Shown piece by piece: positions 17,186 to 24,613 of a stretch of 37,596 bases of DNA. The DNA comes from Streptomyces calvus (GTDB taxonomy: Bacteria > Actinomycetota > Actinomycetes > Streptomycetales > Streptomycetaceae). The notes beneath the pieces were generated by a model. The model did not search any database, had not been told where the DNA came from, and was given only the letters and a program-made list of their open reading frames with translations. The stretch's first letter is position 1. Each line of letters starts with the position of its first letter. The stretch is taken from the NCBI RefSeq assembly GCF_006782915.1, contig NZ_VCNP01000014.1, positions 1-37,596 of the forward strand, written 5' to 3'. A program made the position numbers and the translations under genes.

Positions 17186-18016
17186 TTATCCCTTCACGGC
17201 GCCCGCGGTGAGGCCGCTGACGGCCTTGCGCTGCAGGTAGACGAAGAGGATCAGGATCGGGACGGCGAACAGCGACGAGGCGGCCATGGTGGCGCCCCAG
17301 TCGTTGCCGAACTGGGTCTGGAAGCCGGACAGCCACAGCGGCAGGGTCTGCGCCTCGGCGTCCTTGTTGAGCACCAGGACCAGGGCGAACTCGTTCCAGG
17401 CGGTGATGAAGCCGAACAGCGAGGTGGACATCAGTCCGGGCGCGAGCAGCGGCAGGATGACCCGGCGGAAGGCCTGGGCGCGGGTGCAGCCGTCGACCAT
17501 CGCGGACTCCTCCAGTTCCTTCGGCACGGCGGCGACGAAGCCGCGCAGCGTGAGGATGGTGAAGGGGAGGATCATCATCATGTAGAAGAGCGTCAGCGGC
17601 ACGAGGCTGTTCAGCATCGACGCGTCCCGCACGATCATGTACATTGCGATGATCATGACTTCCCAGGGCGCCATCTGGGCCAGCATGAAGCCGACGACGA
17701 AGCCGCGCCGCCCCCGGAACCGCATCCGTGCCAGCGCGAAGGACCCGGCCAGCGCGATGACCAGCGAGAAGACGACGGCCAGGACGGTGACGGTCAGCGA
17801 GTTGGTGACGTACGTCCAGAAGTGGTCGACACCGGTGGCGGTTTCGAAGTGTTCGAAGGTGACGTCGGTCGGGAACCAGACCGGGTCCTCGGAGATGATG
17901 TCGCCGGTCGGTTTCAGCGCCGTGGCGAACATCCAGTACACGGGGAAGACGAAGCCGATGAACAGGACGACGGCCGTGGCGTTGGGCCAGATCCGGGAAT
18001 AGAGCGAGCGCTTCAC
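17186..18016 (-). CDS. dasC: carbohydrate ABC transporter permease (DasC-like)
   Basis: This 276-residue inner-membrane permease has about six hydrophobic segments. The binding-protein-dependent permease EAA loop reads EESAMVDGCTRAQAFRRVILPLLAPG, with the G nearly where expected. The GTG start overlaps the stop of dasB (GTGA). It pairs with the DasB-like permease to import chitobiose-type sugars. No ATPase subunit gene is present here; in streptomycetes the shared MsiK ATPase, encoded elsewhere, energises such importers. Confidence 0.9.
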   Translation of the reverse strand: MKRSLYSRIWPNATAVVLFIGFVFPVYWMFATALKPTGDIISEDPVWFPTDVTFEHFETATGVDHFWTYVTNSLTVTVLAVVFSLVIALAGSFALARMRFRGRRGFVVGFMLAQMAPWEVMIIAMYMIVRDASMLNSLVPLTLFYMMMILPFTILTLRGFVAAVPKELEESAMVDGCTRAQAFRRVILPLLAPGLMSTSLFGFITAWNEFALVLVLNKDAEAQTLPLWLSGFQTQFGNDWGATMAASSLFAVPILILFVYLQRKAVSGLTAGAVKG

Positions 18017-19008
18017 AGCCCGGCCTCCTCTTCGTTCTCCTGCTTGAGGACGATCCTGAGGTAGTAGGCGGTCAGGCCGAGCAGGATCAGGATCGTCAGC
18101 ACGGCGATCGCCGCGCCCATGCCGTAGTGCTGGTTGCCGACGCCCTCGACGTAGGCGTACACGGGCAGGATCTCGGTGAGCCGGTCGGGGCCGCCGCCGT
18201 TGAAGGTGAAGACCTGCACGAACGCCTTGAAGACCCAGATGATCTCCAGGAACGTCGTGGCGTAGAGGAAGGGCCGCAGGAACGGCAGGGTGACGGTGGT
18301 GAAGCTGCGCCAGCCGCCGGCGCCGTCGAGGGCGGCGGCCTCGTACAGCTCGTTCGGGATGGTGGTGGTCGCGGCGTAGAGGTTGATCGCGACGAACGGG
18401 ATGGACATCCACACGATCAGCAGGGTGACGACGAAGAACGTCGACATCTGGCTGCTGGTCCAGCTGTAGTCGGCCATGGAGTGCCAGCCGAGCTTGTCCA
18501 GGACCCAGTTGACGACGCCGAAGCGCTGCGCGAACAGCCACTGGTAGACGGTGGTCGCGGCCACCACGGGCATGGCCCAGGCCAGCACCAGGCCGAGCAG
18601 CAGCGTGAACCGCATCCGCTTGCCGAGGCGGGCGAGCAGCAGGCCGACCAGCGTGCCCAGCACCATGATCAGGACGACGTTGGCCGCCGTGAACAGGATG
18701 GAGCGCAGGGTGACCCGCCAGAAGTCCTCGCCGGTGAGGACCTCCCGGTAGTTGTCGACGCCGTTCCACTCGGTGACGTGCTGGATCAGCTGCGCCATGT
18801 TGAGGTTCTGGAACGACAGCAGCACGTCCTTCAGCAGCGGCCAGCCGAGCAGCAGCACGGTGGCCGCGCAGGCGGGCAGCAGCAACAGGTACGGGGCGAG
18901 CGCGCCGGCGCGCGACGCGGCTCGCGGTGTCGGCCTGCCGGGTCCCCCGTCGTCCGCCTTGCGGACGTCCGCCGGGCCGGAGGGCGGCCGTTCGGTCTGC
19001 ACGGTCAT
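18013..19008 (-). CDS. dasB: carbohydrate ABC transporter permease (DasB-like)
   Basis: This 331-residue permease has a 35-residue basic, Pro-rich cytoplasmic N-terminus and about six membrane segments. The EAA motif reads NELYEAAALDGAGGWRSFTTVTLPFLRP. It belongs to the MalF-like partner class of sugar ABC permeases. An AGAGAGAT-type SD precedes the ATG. A GC stem-loop in the 90-bp gap after dasA may lower its expression relative to the binding protein. Confidence 0.9.
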   Translation of the reverse strand: MTVQTERPPSGPADVRKADDGGPGRPTPRAASRAGALAPYLLLLPACAATVLLLGWPLLKDVLLSFQNLNMAQLIQHVTEWNGVDNYREVLTGEDFWRVTLRSILFTAANVVLIMVLGTLVGLLLARLGKRMRFTLLLGLVLAWAMPVVAATTVYQWLFAQRFGVVNWVLDKLGWHSMADYSWTSSQMSTFFVVTLLIVWMSIPFVAINLYAATTTIPNELYEAAALDGAGGWRSFTTVTLPFLRPFLYATTFLEIIWVFKAFVQVFTFNGGGPDRLTEILPVYAYVEGVGNQHYGMGAAIAVLTILILLGLTAYYLRIVLKQENEEEAGL

Positions 19009-19044
19009 GCTCGCGATCTCTCTTCTCGGCGTACCCGGCGCGGG

Positions 19045-19076
19045 GCGGGGGCCGTCCGTTACTGGCCGGCCCCCGC
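19045..19076 (-). terminator. dasA-dasB intercistronic stem-loop
   Basis: A perfect 9-bp stem (gcgggggcc at 19045-19053 with ggcccccgc at 19068-19076) and a 14-nt loop lie between the dasA stop and the dasB start. Such a structure would partially terminate or stabilise the upstream message, giving more binding protein than permease. This is an inference from position and stem strength. Confidence 0.6.
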
Positions 19077-19098
19077 TCCGGTCGGAGCGCGTGCGCTT

Positions 19099-20373
19099 CT
19101 ACTGCTGCTGCGCCAGGCGCTTGTTGAACTCGCCCTCGACCTGCTTCGCGGCCTCGGCCGGTGACTTGCCGTTCAGCACGGCGGTCATGTACGTCTTGAT
19201 CGGGTTGGGCGCGTTCTCGACCGCGGCCCACTCCGGGATCAGCGGGGTGGTGCCGCCGACGGCGGCGGCCGGCGCTGCGGCCTCGGCCGGGGCGTTGCCC
19301 TTGAGGTTGCTCTGCAGCGACTCCTTGTTCGGGATGACGCCGTTGAGCTTGGCCAACCGGCCCTCGAACGTGTCGGAGAGGGCGAGCTTCAGGAACTCCT
19401 TGGCGAGCTCCTGCTTCTGGCTGCCCGCGGCGACGGCGAGGTTCGAGCCGCCGAGGAAGACGCCCTCGGGCTTGTCGGCGGTGGCGCCGGGGATGGTGAA
19501 GTAGCCGATCTCCTTCTCGATCCCCGGGTTGGCCTTGATGGCGATGCCGGCTTCCCAGCCCATGCCGATGAAGGCGCCGACGTCGCCCTTGGCGAAGACC
19601 TCGCCCTGCTGCGGGGTGGCCTCGTCCTTGTCCTTGGGCGCCTTCGAGAGGGACTGGAACTTCTTGTACGTCTCCATGGCGGCGGCGACCTTCGGGTCGT
19701 CGAGGTTGGAGACGTACGTGTCGCCGTCCTTCTTGACCAGTTCGGCACCCTCGCCGATCACCAGGCCGACGAAGTGGTACCAGTTCTGCCCGGGCAGGTA
19801 GATCGGCTCGGCGTCGGTCTTCTCACCGATGGTCTTCAGGGCGTCGTAGAACTCGTCGCGGGTCTTGGGGGTGTCCTTGAGGCCGGCGTCCGCCCAGACC
19901 TTCTTGTTGTAGAGGACGACGCGGTTGGCGAAGTACCAGGGCGCCGCGTACTGCTTGCCGTCGTAGATGGACGAGGCGTTGAGGGACTCGGTCCACTCGG
20001 CGCCGATCTCCGACTTGAGGTCGGCGAGGTCGGCGAGGCCGCCGGTCTTGGCGTAGGCGGGGGTCTGGGTGTTGCCGATCTCGAAGACGTCCGGCGGGTT
20101 CTCCTCGGACAGGGCGGTGGTCAGCTTCTGCTGGATGCCGTTCCACTGCTGGACCTCGAACTCGACCTTCGCCTTGGTCTTCTTCTCGAACTCGGCGGCG
20201 AGGTCCTTCTGCCACTGGTCCGGCGAGGAGCCGTCCATCACCCAGACGGTGAGCGTCTCGCCGGCGTATCCGTCCGCGCCGGCCTTGTCGCCGTCACCGC
20301 CGTCGCCGCCGCAGGCCGCGACCGAGAACACCATGCCCGCGACCCCGATCGCGGCTATCAGCTTGCGCTTCAC
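19099..20373 (-). CDS. dasA: sugar-binding lipoprotein of ABC importer (DasA-like)
   Basis: This 424-residue family 1 extracellular solute-binding protein starts at a GTG at 20373 with GGAGGGG upstream. The signal peptide KRKLIAAIGVAGMVFSVAAC ends in a lipobox cysteine followed by GG, so it is membrane-anchored outside the cell. The binding core includes TLTVWVMDGSSPDQWQKDLA, NPPDVFEIGNTQTPAYA and GAFIGMGWEAGIA. DasA of streptomycetes binds chitobiose and related GlcNAc oligomers; the same ligand is inferred here from the full das gene order and the DasR sites upstream. Confidence 0.9.
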   Translation of the reverse strand: MKRKLIAAIGVAGMVFSVAACGGDGGDGDKAGADGYAGETLTVWVMDGSSPDQWQKDLAAEFEKKTKAKVEFEVQQWNGIQQKLTTALSEENPPDVFEIGNTQTPAYAKTGGLADLADLKSEIGAEWTESLNASSIYDGKQYAAPWYFANRVVLYNKKVWADAGLKDTPKTRDEFYDALKTIGEKTDAEPIYLPGQNWYHFVGLVIGEGAELVKKDGDTYVSNLDDPKVAAAMETYKKFQSLSKAPKDKDEATPQQGEVFAKGDVGAFIGMGWEAGIAIKANPGIEKEIGYFTIPGATADKPEGVFLGGSNLAVAAGSQKQELAKEFLKLALSDTFEGRLAKLNGVIPNKESLQSNLKGNAPAEAAAPAAAVGGTTPLIPEWAAVENAPNPIKTYMTAVLNGKSPAEAAKQVEGEFNKRLAQQQ

Positions 20374-20472
20374 GCGCCACCCCTCCTCAGGAATGCCTTG
20401 CACACCCACGCCCTCGGCGGTGACCCTCACAACGGCGCAACAGCTCGGCGGGCTGGGACCCGGCTTCCTCTA

Positions 20473-20488
20473 AATGGTTTAGACCAGC
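20473..20488. promoter_or_regulatory. DasR-type operator (dre) candidate 1
   Basis: AATGGTTTAGACCAGC, about 100 bp upstream of dasA, matches the DasR-responsive element consensus ACTGGTCTAGACCACT at 12 of 16 positions, with the core TGGT and TAGACCA intact. The remaining parts of the 372-bp dasA-dasR gap (20374-20745) hold no gene that I can support. Confidence 0.8.
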
Positions 20489-20496
20489 AAGGGGAG

Positions 20497-20512
20497 CTTG
20501 GCCTAGACCTAT
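20497..20512. promoter_or_regulatory. DasR-type operator (dre) candidate 2
   Basis: CTTGGCCTAGACCTAT retains the TGG and CTAGACC core of the dre consensus but is weaker on its right side. It lies 24 bp from candidate 1, so two dimers could sit in phase upstream of dasA. Confidence 0.65.
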
Positions 20513-20605
20513 GGCTCTGTCAAGGGTCGGCGCAGACGCCTCGGCAACATCGCCGACACCCGTGACAGAACGCCCCAACCACCCCCGGACCAGGGCCGAT
20601 CGAGG

Positions 20606-20621
20606 GTTGGACTAGACCAAA
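20606..20621. promoter_or_regulatory. DasR-type operator (dre) candidate 3
   Basis: GTTGGACTAGACCAAA is a near-palindrome with TTGG and CTAGACCA intact. It lies 125 bp before the dasR start and so is placed to mediate autoregulation or to help control both divergent promoters. Confidence 0.78.
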
Positions 20622-20745
20622 GAGAGGACGCGCGGTTATAACGGGACCGCCGAGCGTGCGGCGCCGAACCCGGCCGTCCGCCGACGTGCACCGCGGTCGG
20701 CTCCCTGCCGTCCGCGCGCCGGACACCGCAGCCGGAAGGCAGGTC

Positions 20746-21510
20746 ATGACCACGGACGTCAGCAGCGCCCAGGCCCGCACGGGGACGCCGGGCCGCACCG
20801 GTCGCGTCCCGAAGTACTACCGCATCAAACAGCGGTTGCTGCAGATGACCGAGGAGCGCGCACCGGGCTCGCCGATGCCCGCCGAGCGGCTGCTCGCCGT
20901 CGAGTTCCGCACCTCCCGCACCACCGTCCGCAAGGCCCTGCAGGAACTCGTCGGCGAGGGCCGACTCGACCGCATCCAGGGCAAGGGCACCTTCGTCGCC
21001 CGTCCGAAGGTCTCCCGGACCCTCCAGCTGACCTCGTACACCGAGGACATGCGGGCCCAGGGACTCACTCCCGCCTCCCGGGTGCTGGACATCGGCTACG
21101 TCCCCGCCGACGAGGAGCTCGCGGCCCTGCTGGAGATGGAACCCGGGGGCCGGGTGCTGCGCATCGAGCGGCTGCGACTGGCCGGCGGCGAGCCGATGGC
21201 CATCGAGACGACCCACCTGTCCGCCCTGCGCTTTCCCGCCCTGCGCCGCAACCTGAACCGTCACGCCTCGCTGTACACCACCCTCGCCGAGGTGTACGGC
21301 GTCCGTCCGGCGGAGGCCGACGAGACCATCGAGACCTCGCCGGCCACCCCGCGGGAGGCGGGCCTGCTCCACACCGACGTGGGCCTGCCGATGCTGCTGC
21401 TGTCCCGGCACTCGCGGGACGAGACGGGCACACCGGTCGAGTGGGTCCGCTCCGTGTACCGCGGCTCGCGGTACAGGTTCACCGCCACACTGCGCCGCCC
21501 GACGCCCTGA
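20746..21510 (+). CDS. dasR: GntR/HutC-family regulator DasR-like
   Basis: This 254-residue protein has an N-terminal winged helix ([15 protein letters not shown], then [20 protein letters not shown] and the wing [12 protein letters not shown]). A UTRA effector domain follows ([36 protein letters not shown], ending [16 protein letters not shown]). DasR senses phosphorylated aminosugars (GlcN-6-P, GlcNAc-6-P) and represses chitin and GlcNAc uptake genes. The ATG at 20746 gives exactly the usual DasR length. Its HTH contains several substitutions compared with the S. coelicolor protein as I recall it, so a divergent orthologue or second copy is possible. Confidence 0.85.
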   Translation: MTTDVSSAQARTGTPGRTGRVPKYYRIKQRLLQMTEERAPGSPMPAERLLAVEFRTSRTTVRKALQELVGEGRLDRIQGKGTFVARPKVSRTLQLTSYTEDMRAQGLTPASRVLDIGYVPADEELAALLEMEPGGRVLRIERLRLAGGEPMAIETTHLSALRFPALRRNLNRHASLYTTLAEVYGVRPAEADETIETSPATPREAGLLHTDVGLPMLLLSRHSRDETGTPVEWVRSVYRGSRYRFTATLRRPTP

Positions 21511-21546
21511 CCGGCCGCTCCGGCGGCCGCACGGATACGGGAGTTC

Positions 21547-21564
21547 GCCCGCCGTCCGGCGGGC
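21547..21564. terminator. stem-loop between convergent dasR and hydrolase genes
   Basis: A perfect 7-bp stem (GCCCGCC with GGCGGGC) with a GTCC tetraloop lies 37 bp past the dasR stop. A second short hairpin (accgcc-gt-ggcggt, 21611-21624) precedes the hydrolase stop. Together they could serve as terminators for the two convergent genes. Confidence 0.55.
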
Positions 21565-21639
21565 CCGCGCCTCACCGCGCGTCCCCCGCCACCCTCGCCA
21601 TCGTCCCCGGACCGCCGTGGCGGTGACCGGGACGGCCGG

Positions 21640-22398
21640 TCACCGCTGCTTCGTACCGGGCCCTCGGCCGTCGGACAGTGTGCGGTCCAGGAGGGGCAGC
21701 AGGCGGTCCCAGTGGCGCCGCAGTCCGGCGGGGTCGAAGGCGTCGGTGTCGGACATGGTGAACCCGTGGACGGTGCCCGGGTAGATCTCGGAGGTGTGGT
21801 CGACGTTCGCGGCGACCAGGGCCCGGTCGAGTTCGTCCAGGGCCTCGGGCGTCAGGTCGCTCTCGGCGTGGCCGAAGTGGACCTCGGCGGTGATCCCGGC
21901 GAAGGCGTCGGGCCCGTCCGCGCCCACGGGGGCGTGGAACGCGGCGAGGGCGGCCACCCGGCCGGGGTGGGCCGCGGCGGTGCGCATCGCCAGGAGGCCG
22001 CCGATGCAGTAGCCGGTCACCGCGACCGGTCCGGCGGCCACCTCGGGCCGGGCGGTGAGGAACCCGAGGTAGGCGTCGGCGTCGCTGCGGGCGCGTTCGG
22101 CGGTGTGCGCCTCGATCAAGGGCATCACCCGGGCCATGAGCGCGGGCCGGACCTCTTCCCCGATGTGCTCGGGAAGTTCGACGAGCGGTGCCGGGCCGTG
22201 CCGGTGGAAGAGGTGGGGTACGAGGACGTAGTACCCGTGTCGGGCCAGGTCGTGGGCCAGCTCGCGCAGCGCGGGCCGGAGACCGAAGCCGTCCGCGTAC
22301 ATCAGCACCCCCGGGTGCCGCTCGCCGTCGTCGGGGAAGGCGGCGAAGGCGTCGGCCCGGCCGTCCGTGGTGGGGATCAGCAGGGTTGTGGTGGGCAT
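21640..22398 (-). CDS. dienelactone hydrolase family protein
   Basis: This 252-residue alpha/beta hydrolase begins MPTTTLLIPTTDGRADAFAA. The nucleophile elbow is GYCIGG, with cysteine as in dienelactone hydrolases, preceded by GPVAVT. The remaining triad members appear as HAESDLTPEA and GTVHGFTM, giving an intact Cys/Asp/His triad. These enzymes open lactone rings or act on related esters; the true substrate here is unknown. AGGAG lies 5 nt before the ATG, and a strong inverted repeat sits just upstream. Confidence 0.9.
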   Translation of the reverse strand: MPTTTLLIPTTDGRADAFAAFPDDGERHPGVLMYADGFGLRPALRELAHDLARHGYYVLVPHLFHRHGPAPLVELPEHIGEEVRPALMARVMPLIEAHTAERARSDADAYLGFLTARPEVAAGPVAVTGYCIGGLLAMRTAAAHPGRVAALAAFHAPVGADGPDAFAGITAEVHFGHAESDLTPEALDELDRALVAANVDHTSEIYPGTVHGFTMSDTDAFDPAGLRRHWDRLLPLLDRTLSDGRGPGTKQR

Positions 22399-22410
22399 GG
22401 ATTCTCCTGT

Positions 22411-22444
22411 CGTCGTTGATCTGCCGAACCTGTGATCAACGACG
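22411..22444. promoter_or_regulatory. 11-bp perfect inverted repeat upstream of dienelactone hydrolase
   Basis: CGTCGTTGATC (22411-22421) and GATCAACGACG (22434-22444) are perfect inverted copies separated by 12 bp, ending 13 bp before the hydrolase start codon. The spacing of the arm centres is about 23 bp, near two helical turns. This is what a dimeric repressor operator looks like; alternatively it folds as an RNA hairpin covering the SD region. Confidence 0.6.
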
Positions 22445-22727
22445 GCGGCGGAGCCCGCGCGGCAGCGCACGATCCCCGACCGGACAGCGGGCCGCCACCG
22501 GCCCGTACGGCGCTCAGTGGAGCACCGGGTCACCGATCCGTGTGTGGCGCGATGCCGTCCCGGTTGTCATGGCCGCACAGCGTAGCCCACCGGACAAAGG
22601 CGACGACGGCGACAGTGGTTGCGGGGACGGCTGCCCGAATGTGCGGGAGCCCGCGGCGGCCGCTCGTGGTGCCGGGGTGCCGCGTCGCCCGTCCGGCCCT
22701 CGCACGTCGCGACCTGCGGCTCTGCGC
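22445..22727. other. non-coding stretch with an 18-codon ORF, flanking the IS element
   Basis: No full gene is supported here. On the minus strand, 22570-22514 encodes an 18-residue ORF, MTTGTASRHTRIGDPVLH, ending in TGA. Its last residues resemble the GDPVLH entry of peptide deformylases, but it has no good SD and nothing in-frame follows. It may be a decayed gene start or chance. Confidence 0.3.
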
Positions 22728-22728
22728 T

Positions 22729-23685
22729 CTAGCTGTATCGACCCGCAGCGTTGTTCACGCGGCTGATGGGTGGCTGGCCGCCGAGTGCGGTGTGGCAGCG
22801 GTGGTGGTTGTAGGTGTGGAGGAAGTCTGCCAGGGCGTCGGTGCGTTCGGTGTTGCTGGTGTAGGGCCGCAGGTAGGCCCATTCGTCGAGCAGGGTGCGG
22901 TTGAAGCGCTCGACCTTGCCATTGGTCTGCGGCCGGTATGCGCGAGTGAGCTTGCCGGCCGCATCCAGGTCGGCCAGGGCCTGCTGCCAGGCGAGGCTTT
23001 TGCGGTAGGGCCAGGCGTTGTCGGTCAGGACCCGCTCGATGCGGTCGATGCCCGACGCTGCGAAGAAGGCGGCGGCCCGGCGCAGAAAGGCCGCGCAGGT
23101 GGCGGCTTTCTCATCCGGGTGGACCTCGCTGTAGGCGAGGCGGCTGTGGTCGTCGACCGCGGAGTGGATGAAGTCGAAGCCCATGCCGTTGCGTGTGGCG
23201 CGGCCGGCCTGGCGGCCCAGGACCCTGTGGCCGCCGCCGTCGGGGATGCGGCCGAGCTTCTTGACGTCCACGTGGACCAGCTCGCCGGGGCGGTCGCGTT
23301 CGTAGCGTCGGATGACCTGGCCGGTGGGCCGGTCCAGGAAGGACAGGCGGTTCAGGCCGTGACGGACCAGGACGCGGTGCACGGTCGAGGCCGGCAGGCC
23401 CAGGATCGGACCGATGCGGGCCGGGCCGAGCTTGCGGTCCTGGCGAAGACGGCACACGCGGACCTCGATCGCCCCCGCCGTGCGGTGCGGTGTCGTGCGC
23501 GGACGGCTGGACCGGTCGTACAGTCCCTTCTCGCCTTCGGCCCGCCAGCGACGCACCCACTTGTGAGCGGTGACGCGGGAGATGCCCATCTCGGCGGCAA
23601 CATGGGCGACAGGGCGTCCGGTGCGGACACGTTCAACCAGCAGCCGCCTGCCGTGAAAGGTCAGCCGGGCATTACGGTGGGACAC
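22729..23685 (-). CDS. IS481-family transposase
   Basis: This 318-residue DDE transposase starts at a GTG (GGAGG 5 nt upstream). An N-terminal helix-turn-helix region (GRPVAHVAAEMGISRVTAHK) precedes the catalytic core. The core segments are VHVDVKKLGRIPDGGGH, VDDHSRLAYSEV, LTDNAWPYR and NGKVERFNRTL, which contain the DDE acidic residues. The frame is uninterrupted, so the enzyme should be active. The TAG stop lies outside the inverted repeat and is supplied by the CTAG of the target site. Confidence 0.92.
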   Translation of the reverse strand: MSHRNARLTFHGRRLLVERVRTGRPVAHVAAEMGISRVTAHKWVRRWRAEGEKGLYDRSSRPRTTPHRTAGAIEVRVCRLRQDRKLGPARIGPILGLPASTVHRVLVRHGLNRLSFLDRPTGQVIRRYERDRPGELVHVDVKKLGRIPDGGGHRVLGRQAGRATRNGMGFDFIHSAVDDHSRLAYSEVHPDEKAATCAAFLRRAAAFFAASGIDRIERVLTDNAWPYRKSLAWQQALADLDAAGKLTRAYRPQTNGKVERFNRTLLDEWAYLRPYTSNTERTDALADFLHTYNHHRCHTALGGQPPISRVNNAAGRYS

Positions 23686-23785
23686 GAAGGCCTCCGTGCG
23701 GTGAAGATTCGACACCTCCACCACACACGGAGGCCTTCGCCATGATCAAGCCCGGCCAGCGTTAACAACGCTCGTGATCAATACA
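22734..23785. mobile_element. complete IS481-family insertion sequence
   Basis: The 1052-bp element starts TGTATCGAC and ends in the complement TGTATTGATC. Imperfect terminal inverted repeats match at about 22 of the first 30 positions and share agcgttgtt. Flanking hexamers are TCTAGC (22728-22733) and CCTAGC (23786-23791). Both fit the NCTAGN target preference described for IS481 and differ in one base, so they are probably a slightly decayed 6-bp target duplication. It sits in the intergenic region 70 bp upstream of the small-gene pair at 23856 and may have displaced that pair's promoter. Confidence 0.85.
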
Positions 23786-23855
23786 CCTAGCGTCGTCAAC
23801 CGGAGGCAGGAGGCCGGCTCCGCCCCGTGGACGCCCTCTCGAACCAGGAGTCACC

Positions 23856-24104
23856 GTGCCCGACAACACCGGCAAGAGCGAGTTCACGTTCGTCGTCACC
23901 GGCGTCGAACTGACGAAGGACCAGGAGGAGCGGATCAGCCGGGCCATCGCCCAGGCGGGCGCACTCGCGCTGGGCGACGTCGCGCCCCGTGACGCGCTCC
24001 CGGTACGGCTGGACCCGAAGATCTGGTGGTACGGCCAGCCCAAGGACGTCCTGGTCCGGGAACTCCAGCAGTTCGCGGCCGCGGAGGCCGGGCCGGTCCG
24101 GTGA
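23856..24104 (+). CDS. small protein of unknown function, partner of Cys-rich protein
   Basis: This 82-residue protein begins with a GTG, AGGAG 5 nt upstream. The sequence has an N-terminal beta strand (SEFTFVVTGVELT), a helix (KDQEERISRAIAQAGALAL) and a tail with WWYGQPKDVLVRELQQF. It has no cysteine, signal peptide or membrane segment. I do not recognise the family. Its stop overlaps the GTG of the next gene, so the two are co-translated. Confidence 0.75.
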   Translation: MPDNTGKSEFTFVVTGVELTKDQEERISRAIAQAGALALGDVAPRDALPVRLDPKIWWYGQPKDVLVRELQQFAAAEAGPVR

Positions 24105-24568
24105 GGGCCGAGGACACCGGCCGGGCGCAGGGACGGGACGACCGGCCGAGGGCCTGCCCGAGCACTCCGTGCCGGTCCGGTGCGTCGGTGCTCGGGGTGA
24201 CGACCGGTGCGGGCCGGCTGGCCTATCTGCCGATGCCGGTGTTCGTCGACAGCGCCTTCGAGGCCCGGCTGGAGGCGTCCGGCCGGCCCGAGAGCCGGTA
24301 CCGGTTCACCGGGCCCTGTGTGGAGGGCGAGTGCGCGCAGTGGACCGGCGCCCGATGCGGCGTCATCGACCACGTCCTGGACGATCCGCCCGGCCCCGAA
24401 CGCGCCGGAGCGGCGGGCACCGCGCTGCCGGGCCCGTTCCTCCCGTCCTGCGGCATCCGCGCCGACTGCCGGTGGTTCGCGCAGCGCGGCGCGGCCGCCT
24501 GCGCGGCCTGCCCGTCGATCGTGACGGACGTCGGCGGCAGCGCCACGTACCGCTCGACGCGGCCGTGA
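24101..24568 (+). CDS. Cys-rich protein of unknown function
   Basis: This 155-residue protein starts at a GTG that overlaps the upstream stop (GTGA). After a variable 35-residue lead it has nine cysteines in all, of which seven form a clear core: C73-x4-C78-x7-C86, then C117-x5-C123 and C134-x2-C137-P. The surroundings, GPCVEGECAQWTGARCG and CGIRADCRWFAQRG, include conserved-looking Trp. The spacing suggests a metal or Fe-S centre, or disulfide pairing, in a soluble protein. No known family is recognised. Pairing with the 82-aa protein suggests they form a complex. Confidence 0.72.
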   Translation: MRAEDTGRAQGRDDRPRACPSTPCRSGASVLGVTTGAGRLAYLPMPVFVDSAFEARLEASGRPESRYRFTGPCVEGECAQWTGARCGVIDHVLDDPPGPERAGAAGTALPGPFLPSCGIRADCRWFAQRGAAACAACPSIVTDVGGSATYRSTRP

Positions 24569-24573
24569 CCGGG

Positions 24574-24603
24574 GCCGGCCGGGGCCACGTCGTCCCGGCC
24601 GGC
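24574..24603. terminator. bidirectional stem-loop between convergent genes
   Basis: A perfect 10-bp stem (GCCGGCCGGG with CCCGGCCGGC) and a 10-nt loop fill the 45-bp gap between the Cys-rich gene and the NRAMP-like gene, whose stops face each other. It can terminate both. Confidence 0.8.
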
Positions 24604-24613
24604 TCCGGCGCGG

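Noticed and set aside
20374..20745. An extended dasR start at 20656
   Set aside because: The added 30 residues are Arg-rich with no family similarity, and the ATG at 20746 gives the standard DasR length.
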